From contig JAAFHO010000029.1 of the NCBI GenBank assembly GCA_013297575.1, forward strand, positions 1 through 19,322: DNA of 19,322 nt, written 5' to 3'. Below are positions 6,970 through 12,665 of this stretch, one piece after another. The stretch is from Chitinophagales bacterium. Its GTDB lineage: Bacteria > Bacteroidota > Bacteroidia > Chitinophagales > Saprospiraceae. Below the pieces are notes generated by a model, which was not told where the DNA came from, searched no databases, and worked only from the letters and a program-made list of their open reading frames with translations. Position 1 is the first letter of the stretch. Each line of letters opens with the position of its first letter. The position numbers were made by a program, and so were the translations under genes.

Positions 6970-7596
6970 ATGAATCAGCTAACAACAAAACAAAAAATTA
7001 TAGAATCGGCTATCCGTTTATTCAATATAGATGGTGTGGCCAATGTTCGCTTACAGCAGATTGCCGATGAAACAGGCATTAGTGTGGGCAATTTGGCCTA
7101 CCATTTTAAAAATAAAGAAGCGATTGTGAGTGCGGCGTATGAGCATCTTTTTGATGAGTTTTCTCAAATCCTTTCTGCTTTTTTGGTAGGCCCGAAATTG
7201 ATGGATTTTGATCGACAATTGGAACGATTCCACCACTTCTTTTCCCAGAATCAATTTTACTTGATTGATCTTTTTGAGATAGATCGTTCTTATCCGCTTA
7301 TTATGGAGCGGTGGCATCAATTTGTACATAAAATGATCATGCAAATCCGTAAACGGCTCGATTATGACATTAATAGGGGTGTTGTTTTACCAGAGCCCAT
7401 CACTGGGATTTATGATACTTTGACCAATAATATATGGATGACTATCGTATTTTGGGTGCCGCAACAAGTACTCAAAGGTCAACCTATTAATGAGTTGCTA
7501 TTTAAACAATCCGTGTGGTCTCATATCAGTCCATATTTCACACCTAAGGGAATGGGCGAATTCGAAATGGAAATACAACCCACTTTTGCATCATAA
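6970..7596 (+). CDS. TetR/AcrR-family transcriptional regulator (second copy), probable repressor of the hydrogenase genes
   Basis: 208 residues from the ATG at 6970. The N-terminal HTH domain covers about residues 6-60: KQKIIESAIRLFNIDGVANV, then RLQQIADETGISVGNLAYHF and KNKEAIVSAAY, a close fit to the TetR consensus. The C-terminal helical domain has no recognisable effector site. It resembles the TetR at 5617-6234 through the DNA-binding domain and in part beyond. The gene is followed after 23 nt by the first small subunit, and the same 18-bp palindrome stands before this unit and before the second small subunit. The simplest reading, which is inference, is that this protein binds that palindrome, represses both units and regulates itself. 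Group 2a hydrogenases are not usually linked to a TetR gene as far as I know. Confidence 0.88.
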   Translation: MNQLTTKQKIIESAIRLFNIDGVANVRLQQIADETGISVGNLAYHFKNKEAIVSAAYEHLFDEFSQILSAFLVGPKLMDFDRQLERFHHFFSQNQFYLIDLFEIDRSYPLIMERWHQFVHKMIMQIRKRLDYDINRGVVLPEPITGIYDTLTNNIWMTIVFWVPQQVLKGQPINELLFKQSVWSHISPYFTPKGMGEFEMEIQPTFAS

Positions 7597-7619
7597 AAGG
7601 GTTAGCCATCATTTTTTCC

Positions 7620-8597
7620 ATGACAAATATACTATGGTTACAAGGAGGCGCGTGCAGTGGTAACACGATGTCCTTTTTATGCGCTGAAGAACCAACGGTA
7701 GTGGAGTTGGTTACTGATTTTGGTATCAATATCTTATATCATCCTTCTTTGGCACTCGAAATTGGGCATCAGGTATCCAATTTGCTCGACGATATCGTTC
7801 GGGGAAAAGTCCAAATGGATATTTTTGTTTATGAAGGATCAATTATACAGGGGCCTAATGGTAGTGGTACGATGAATAATTTTGCCGACCGGCCCATGCA
7901 AGATTGGGTTTCTGATCTTTCCAAAGTGGCTGGTTATGTAGTGGCTATCGGTGATTGTGCTACATGGGGAGGTATCCCTGCGGTGCCGCCCAATCCGACG
8001 GATAGTACCGGAATGCAATTCCACAAAGATGCAAAAGGCGGCTTTCTTGGAGCAGATTTTGTTTCCAAAAGTGGCCTGCCAGTGATTAATATACCTGGTT
8101 GTCCTGCACATCCCGACTGGATAACTCAGATCCTTGTGGCTATATCGACTGGTCGTATCAAAGATGTTTTGATCGATGATTACCACCGTCCTAAGACATT
8201 TTTCTCCGATTTTGTTCAAACAGGCTGTACCAATGCCGTTAGTTTTTCTAATAAAATTGGGGGAGGTTTTGGCAAACGTGGAGGTTGCCTGTTTTATGAA
8301 GTAGGCTGTCGTGGCCCAATGACCCGCGCCAGGTGTAACCGGATTTTGTGGAATCGGCAGTCGAGCAAAACCCGCGCCAACCATCCCTGTCTTGGTTGTA
8401 CCGAACCCGGTTTTCCGCACCATGATTTGGTAAAAGGTAGTGTATTCAAAACCATGAAATACCTTGGCTTCCTACCCAAGGACGTACCTACGGGCACTAC
8501 CCGCTTGGGATATTACGCTAGCGCCGGTGCTGGTATCGCGCTCAATGCCATAGAACGATCACTCGGTTTGGGTCAAGATGTTGATACCTCAAAGTGA
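7620..8597 (+). CDS. hupS: Group 2a [NiFe]-hydrogenase small subunit, first copy
   Basis: 325 residues. It begins MTNILWLQGGACSGNTMSFL, the start of cyanobacterial HupS/mycobacterial HucS, with no Tat signal, so the enzyme acts on the cytoplasmic side. Cysteines at 12, 113, 161, 203, 223, 230, 239, 257 and 260 can hold the electron relay. The position of the distal-cluster histidine of group 1 enzymes (FYGxxIH) is Gln200 (FVQTGC), consistent with [3Fe-4S] clusters as in Huc. Odd: Cys21 (SFLCAEEP), where the second copy and the family usually have Asn. About 83% identical by eye to the copy at 8921, differing mostly in residues 40-70 and the last 25. Codons differ widely at synonymous sites, so the duplication is not recent. 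No large subunit follows directly; it must share the one at 9930. Confidence 0.95.
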   Translation: MTNILWLQGGACSGNTMSFLCAEEPTVVELVTDFGINILYHPSLALEIGHQVSNLLDDIVRGKVQMDIFVYEGSIIQGPNGSGTMNNFADRPMQDWVSDLSKVAGYVVAIGDCATWGGIPAVPPNPTDSTGMQFHKDAKGGFLGADFVSKSGLPVINIPGCPAHPDWITQILVAISTGRIKDVLIDDYHRPKTFFSDFVQTGCTNAVSFSNKIGGGFGKRGGCLFYEVGCRGPMTRARCNRILWNRQSSKTRANHPCLGCTEPGFPHHDLVKGSVFKTMKYLGFLPKDVPTGTTRLGYYASAGAGIALNAIERSLGLGQDVDTSK

Positions 8598-8700
8598 TCC
8601 AATATTTTGTCAAATACGAATTAATTAAATGCAATAATTTTTTCGCGTGGGTTGCTATTTAATTACTTTGGCCTATTTTTTATGTAAGTATCTTTTTGGA

Positions 8701-8738
8701 GTTTGAAATAAAAAAATGAATTTTATTCTTTTTCAAAC
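8701..8738 (+). terminator. Probable terminator after the first small-subunit gene
   Basis: Arms GTTTGAAA (8701-8708) and TTTCAAAC (8731-8738) can extend inward through A/T pairs (TAAAA / TTTTA). T-rich sequence follows at 8744-8767. The stem is AT-rich and weak. It would separate the TetR/small-subunit-1 transcript from the second promoter. Confidence 0.4.
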
Positions 8739-8787
8739 ATAAATTTTTTAAATCTTTATTTTTTTTACCATAAATCCTGTTGGTTTT

Positions 8788-8832
8788 ATTTTAGAAAATA
8801 ATTTCTAAAATAATTTAGAAAATAATTTCTAA
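8788..8832. promoter_or_regulatory. Tandem TetR-type operators O2 and O3 before the second small subunit
   Basis: TTAGAAAATAATTTCTAA occurs perfectly at 8791-8808 and at 8815-8832, with a 24-nt repeat distance. Each is a 7+4+7 palindrome, and the first extends to perfect 10-bp arms (8788-8797 / 8802-8811). A further half-site-like TTCTAA follows at 8833-8838. The second copy ends 16 nt before the -7 box at 8849 and so overlaps the -33 region, the expected place for repression. Confidence 0.75.
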
Positions 8833-8848
8833 TTCTAAAACATCCATC

Positions 8849-8856
8849 TATCTTTG
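8849..8856 (+). promoter_or_regulatory. -7 box (TATCTTTG) of the small-subunit-2 / large-subunit operon
   Basis: Exact match to TAnnTTTG, 65 nt before the ATG at 8921 and directly downstream of operators O2 and O3. The implied start point is near 8862. Confidence 0.65.
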
Positions 8857-8920
8857 CACTGTAGTTATTGCTACAACAAAGAAATCTTCACCATATTAGT
8901 TAATCAAATTTTTATTGCAC

Positions 8921-9901
8921 ATGGCAAATGTACTTTGGCTGCAGGGAGGGGCGTGTAGTGGCAACACTATGTCGTTTTTAAATGCAGAAGAACCAACCGT
9001 CGTGGAATTAATCACCGATTTTGGTATTAATATCCTCTGGCACCCCTCCATTGGCCTCGAAATCGGGGATCAGGTTACAGACCTAATGAATGATATCCTA
9101 AAGGGTACGATCCAAATGGATATTCTAGTCTATGAAGGTTCAATCGTGCAGGGCCCAAATGGAAGCGGCACGATGAACTATTTTGCGGAACGACCGATGC
9201 AAGACTGGGTGCGCGAATTATCCAAAGTAGCCGGCTATGTGGTGGCTATTGGAGATTGTGCTACTTGGGGTGGTATTCCGGCAGTAGCACCCAACCCGAG
9301 TGAAAGTACAGGTATGCAGTTCCTTAAAGAGAAAAAAGGTGGATTCTTAGGTGCTAATTATGTTTCAAAAGGTGGGTTACCTGTGATTAATATCCCAGGT
9401 TGTCCAGCACACCCAGACTGGATTACCCAAATTTTGGTGGCGATTTCAACAGGACGTATTAAAGATGTATTGATTGATGAATACCATCGTCCGAAGACTT
9501 TTTTCACAGATTTTGTACAAACAGGCTGTCCCAATGCCATTAGTTTTGCCCAAAAAATAGATGGCGGCTTTGGTAAACGCGGCGGTTGTTTATTCTATGA
9601 GGTAGGTTGCCGCGGACCAATGACCCGCGCGAGTTGTAACCGGATCCTTTGGAACCGACAATCAAGCAAAACCCGCGCCAACCATCCTTGTTTAGGATGT
9701 ACCGAGCCTGGCTTCCCGCACCATGATTTGGTAAAAGGCAGCGTGTTCAAAACGATGAAATACCTAGGTTTTTTGCCTAAAGATGTACCAGCAGGCGTAT
9801 CTCGATTGGGCTATTATACCCGTGCAGGCGTTGAAAAAGTAATGGGTGCAGTGGAAAGAACACTCGGTGTTGACCAAGAACATTTTGAAACCTCTAAATA
9901 A
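8921..9901 (+). CDS. hupS: Group 2a [NiFe]-hydrogenase small subunit, second copy
   Basis: 326 residues from the ATG at 8921 (MANVLWLQGGACSGNTMSFL); a TTG two codons earlier is in frame but less likely. It has the same nine cysteines as the first copy (12, 113, 161, 203, 223, 230, 239, 257, 260) and Gln200 at the former distal histidine. Position 21 is the usual Asn. From about residue 150 to 295 the two copies are almost invariant; the C-terminal 25 residues differ clearly. There is no Tat signal or membrane anchor. The gene is 28 nt upstream of the large subunit and surely cotranscribed with it, so this is probably the standard partner. The small subunit passes electrons from the NiFe centre to an acceptor, probably a quinone by analogy with Huc. 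Expression is probably controlled by O2/O3. Confidence 0.96.
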   Translation: MANVLWLQGGACSGNTMSFLNAEEPTVVELITDFGINILWHPSIGLEIGDQVTDLMNDILKGTIQMDILVYEGSIVQGPNGSGTMNYFAERPMQDWVRELSKVAGYVVAIGDCATWGGIPAVAPNPSESTGMQFLKEKKGGFLGANYVSKGGLPVINIPGCPAHPDWITQILVAISTGRIKDVLIDEYHRPKTFFTDFVQTGCPNAISFAQKIDGGFGKRGGCLFYEVGCRGPMTRASCNRILWNRQSSKTRANHPCLGCTEPGFPHHDLVKGSVFKTMKYLGFLPKDVPAGVSRLGYYTRAGVEKVMGAVERTLGVDQEHFETSK

Positions 9902-9929
9902 ACCTAAATTATTTAAAATTAAAGGATAC

Positions 9930-11522
9930 ATGTCAACAATAAAAGAACTCAATATCTCTCCGGTAGGCCGGGTAGAAGGCGACCTTGACGTAAAAGTCTA
10001 TATAGAAAATGGTGTGGTTACCCGCGCACATACGCAAGCCGCCATGTTTCGTGGTTTTGAAAAAATCATGGAAGGCAAAGACCCACAATCTGGTCTGATC
10101 GTCACACCGCGTATTTGTGGTATTTGTGGCGGTTCGCACTTGTATTGCGCATCATCTGCTTTGGACACAGCATGGAAAACCACGCTTACGCCTAATGCAC
10201 TGTTGTTGCGCGCCATTGGCCAGGCAACAGAGACAATCCAGTCTATTCCGCGTTGGTTTTATGCCATTTTCGCAACAGATATGGCGAATAAGAAATTTGC
10301 GAATAAGCCTTTATATGCCGAAGTGGTAAAGCGTTTTGCAGCGTATGTAGGTACTTCGTTCCAAAAAGGGGTTACAGCATCGGGTCGTCCGGTAGAAGTG
10401 TATGCACTTTTTGGCGGACAATGGCCGCACTCGTCCTATATGATTCCAGGTGGTGTGATGTGCGCGCCAACGCTCAAGGATATTACCCGAGCGCATGCCA
10501 TTATGAATTTTTTCCGCAATGAGTGGTTAGAATCGGTATGGTTAGGTTGCTCTATTGAGCGTTATTTGCGCATCAAAACATGGGACGACCTTATGGCTTG
10601 GGTAGAAGAAAATGAAAGCCAACGCAACAGCGATCTTGGTCTTTTTATTCGTGCTAGTTTGGAATTTGGTTTGGATAAATTTGGGCAAGGTGTAGGTAAG
10701 TTTTTGGCTTATGGCACGTATTTGCACAAAGATTTGTACAATAAACCTACCGTAGAAGGCCGGAATGGTGCACTGATTAGTGCATCTGGATTTTTCGATG
10801 GTAAAAACTGGAGCACATTTGATCACATGAAGATCAAAGAACACGTTAAGCACAGTTGGTACGCCGATGTACCGGCAGAGCATCCTTGGAAAGAGCCATT
10901 CCCAACACCGGTTCAGTCCCAACACTTAGCGGATTCTGATTTTAACGGCAAATACAGTTGGTCAAAAGCACCGCGTTACGATGGGGTAGCGGCAGAAGCA
11001 GGCCCACTTTCGCGTGTTATTATGAATGCCAATCCTAATAATTTGGCACACCAGATCCAAGATCCGCTATTTGGCGATATTATCACAAAACTAGGGCCAA
11101 GCGTATTCACCAGAACGTTGGCAAGGATGCACGAAGCACCCCGTTTGTACGAGTTTATCAACCAATGGCTTACTCAAATTGATTTGGATGGAGAGTTTTA
11201 TATCAAACCGGAAGAACGGGATGGTATCGGATTTGGCGCAACAGAGGCGGCTCGTGGCGCACTCGCGCACTGGATCGAAATCAAAGATGGTGTTATCAAA
11301 AACTATCAGGTTATGGCACCAACGACTTGGAATGTAGGCCCTAATGACGATGCAGGTAATAGCGGCCCTATTGAATCGGCATTGACAGGTATCGAAATTG
11401 AAGATCCGCACGATCCGGTAGAAGTTGGTATGGTGGCGCGTTCCTTCGATTCTTGCCTTGTATGCACTGTACATGCGCACGATGCAAAAACGGATGAGCA
11501 ATTAGCGAAGTTTAAGTTGTAA
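9930..11522 (+). CDS. hupL: Group 2a [NiFe]-hydrogenase large (catalytic) subunit
   Basis: 530 residues from the ATG at 9930 (MSTIKELNISPVGRVEGDLD), preceded by AAAGGA; the frame is open 84 nt upstream but that part overlaps the small subunit. The NiFe centre is held by Cys63 and Cys66 in RICGICGGSH and by Cys509 and Cys512 in DSCLVCTVH. The maturation protease should cut after His515, removing the last 15 residues (AHDAKTDEQLAKFKL). Ser508 stands where most groups have Pro (DPCxxC); to my knowledge this Ser is usual in cyanobacterial HupL. Overall similarity to group 2a HupL/HucL is strong along the whole length, and no key residue is missing. It oxidises H2. The two small subunits upstream are its only visible partners. 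The next gene, the protease, is 322 nt away across a repeat region. Confidence 0.97.
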   Translation: MSTIKELNISPVGRVEGDLDVKVYIENGVVTRAHTQAAMFRGFEKIMEGKDPQSGLIVTPRICGICGGSHLYCASSALDTAWKTTLTPNALLLRAIGQATETIQSIPRWFYAIFATDMANKKFANKPLYAEVVKRFAAYVGTSFQKGVTASGRPVEVYALFGGQWPHSSYMIPGGVMCAPTLKDITRAHAIMNFFRNEWLESVWLGCSIERYLRIKTWDDLMAWVEENESQRNSDLGLFIRASLEFGLDKFGQGVGKFLAYGTYLHKDLYNKPTVEGRNGALISASGFFDGKNWSTFDHMKIKEHVKHSWYADVPAEHPWKEPFPTPVQSQHLADSDFNGKYSWSKAPRYDGVAAEAGPLSRVIMNANPNNLAHQIQDPLFGDIITKLGPSVFTRTLARMHEAPRLYEFINQWLTQIDLDGEFYIKPEERDGIGFGATEAARGALAHWIEIKDGVIKNYQVMAPTTWNVGPNDDAGNSGPIESALTGIEIEDPHDPVEVGMVARSFDSCLVCTVHAHDAKTDEQLAKFKL

Positions 11523-11535
11523 GTTTAGTTATAAT

Positions 11536-11614
11536 ACGTAAGAGGACACAAAGATCACGCGTTCACTTCGGTGCATGCCTAATTTTTGTGTCCTTTTGCG
11601 TACTTTTACGCAAA
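11536..11614. repeat. Competing hairpins just downstream of the large subunit gene
   Basis: ACGTAAGAGGACACAAA (11536-11552) pairs with TTTGTGTCCTTTTGCGT (11585-11601) at 15 of 17 positions. The right end of that arm, TTTGCGT (11595-11601), can instead pair with ACGCAAA (11608-11614). The mutually exclusive stems could act as a transcript-stabilising or attenuating structure, or belong to a dispersed repeat. Confidence 0.5.
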
Positions 11615-11633
11615 GAAAAAGTGTTCTATGGGA

Positions 11634-11785
11634 GGTGCAGCGCACCGTAATATTTGTAGCAAAAAGAGGTAATATCACGTATGAAGGTGCAGCGCACCGT
11701 GACATTAAATTTAATATTGCGGTGCGCTGCACCTTCAAAACACTGATGATTTATCAATTCTACAAATATTGCGGTGCGCTGCACC
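11634..11785. repeat. Nested REP-like element: four copies of GGTGCAGCGCACC in two inverted pairs
   Basis: Forward copies begin at 11634 and 11686, and complementary copies (GGTGCGCTGCACC) begin at 11721 and 11773. The outer pair extends to 25-nt arms (11634-11658 / 11761-11785, one mismatch, including AATATTTGTA). The inner pair gives perfect 17-nt arms (11683-11699 / 11720-11736) with further A/T pairing inside. Each 13-mer is itself a small hairpin. The layout resembles a REP doublet or non-autonomous RAYT-type element. It lies inside the 322-nt gap between large subunit and protease, which otherwise holds no gene. Confidence 0.8.
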
Positions 11786-11844
11786 TGAAATTTTTATAAG
11801 AAAACCCTGATATGCATAAAACTTAACAATGCTCCGTATAAAAC

Positions 11845-12330
11845 ATGAAAAAAACTGCAATTTTAGGATTTGGCAACCCCGTTAGAAGCGACGATGGCAT
11901 CGGTTGTGTAGTGATAGAGGACTTGAAAAAAAGATTAGGTGCATCACCCGAGGGTATCAGCTTGATCGATATGGGCACTTCTGCATTTGAAGTACTTTTC
12001 CAACTCAAAGGACATGAGCGAATCATTATCGTTGATGCGGTAATGAATACGAATGAGCCGGATGGTACACTTTACCGTTTACCCGCGAGTGCCGTTGAAG
12101 CCGCCATTCAAGATGATCCTATGGTTTTTTTGCATAGTCTTAAATGGGATCAAGCACTTTCTTATGCTAAAAAAATATTGGTGCACGAATATCCCGATGA
12201 TATTTCTGTATATTTGATCGCCGTTTCCAATACGCACCTAGAATTGGAGATCAGTGATGTCGTGCGGGAAGCAGGTGCTAAAGTAACAGATTTGATTTTA
12301 ACTGAAATCGGGGTTGAAGTGCCTATTTGA
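11845..12330 (+). CDS. hupD: [NiFe]-hydrogenase maturation protease (HyaD/HupD/HupW family, M52)
   Basis: 161 residues. The family signature GFGNPVRSDDGIG is at residues 8-20. Nickel-sensing residues by position are Asp17 (Glu16 in HybD), Asp64 (IIIVDAV) and His97 (FLHSLKW). The DMGTSAFE stretch at 42-49 matches the family's core. The enzyme cleaves the C-terminal tail of the large subunit once nickel is in place; the substrate here should be HupL, cut after His515. It lies downstream of hupL beyond the REP-like element and 7 nt before the 103-aa gene. No promoter was seen directly upstream, so it probably depends on read-through from the small-subunit-2 promoter. Cyanobacterial HupW is the closest functional equivalent. 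Confidence 0.93.
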   Translation: MKKTAILGFGNPVRSDDGIGCVVIEDLKKRLGASPEGISLIDMGTSAFEVLFQLKGHERIIIVDAVMNTNEPDGTLYRLPASAVEAAIQDDPMVFLHSLKWDQALSYAKKILVHEYPDDISVYLIAVSNTHLELEISDVVREAGAKVTDLILTEIGVEVPI

Positions 12331-12337
12331 CTATAAT

Positions 12338-12649
12338 ATGAGTGTAAAACTACGAACACAACACCTTTGGATCTCCGGCGATATCGCCACCTCCGCTTTT
12401 GGCGATGCGCCACAAGTACATGTTGTCTATTATCCGCAACAACGGTCATTATTACTGGCACCGATGGACGATGCTATTTTCCCTACTATTCACAAAGCAG
12501 GGCTTCAAATGCTAAAAAATCGCAATTTGCAAGGCGATAAAACGATTTCATTACAGGAAATCATAATTGATAACGATATTGACGATACGGAACGCGAACT
12601 GAGTTTTATTCACCAGTCGGGTGTCCCAATGTTACATGTCACTTTATAA
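12338..12649 (+). CDS. Hypothetical protein, 103 aa, in hydrogenase operon
   Basis: I start it at the ATG at 12338 (MSVKLRTQHLWISGDIATSA), 7 nt after the protease stop; an earlier frame start at 12314 would overlap the protease. It is a small soluble protein without signal or membrane segment, with alternating beta-like stretches (VHVVYYPQQRSLLLAPMDD) and an acidic stretch IIIDNDIDDTERE. It ends VPMLHVTL. There are no cysteines. I do not recognise the family. Its position between protease and TPR/HypA suggests a hydrogenase assembly or accessory role, since group 2a loci often carry small conserved unknown genes at this place. That function is inference. Confidence 0.72.
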   Translation: MSVKLRTQHLWISGDIATSAFGDAPQVHVVYYPQQRSLLLAPMDDAIFPTIHKAGLQMLKNRNLQGDKTISLQEIIIDNDIDDTERELSFIHQSGVPMLHVTL

Positions 12650-12665
12650 TACCCACCACCTCTAT

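Noticed and set aside
7620..8597. First small subunit as a sensory (HupU/HoxB) regulator subunit
   Set aside because: It is far closer to the catalytic copy than a sensor would be, no HupV-like subunit is present, and it has the full group 2a cysteine set.
9846..9929. N-terminal 28-residue extension of the large subunit
   Set aside because: It overlaps the second small subunit and lies outside the family N-terminus, which begins at MSTIKELNISPVGRVEG.
11634..11785. CRISPR array
   Set aside because: The repeats are in both orientations, only 13-25 nt long, irregularly spaced, and no cas gene is near.
12621..12665. Earlier start for the TPR protein (GTG 12621 or ATG 12636)
   Set aside because: Both overlap the 103-aa gene, and the ATG at 12666 gives a natural N-terminus. 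I keep this as uncertain, not excluded.
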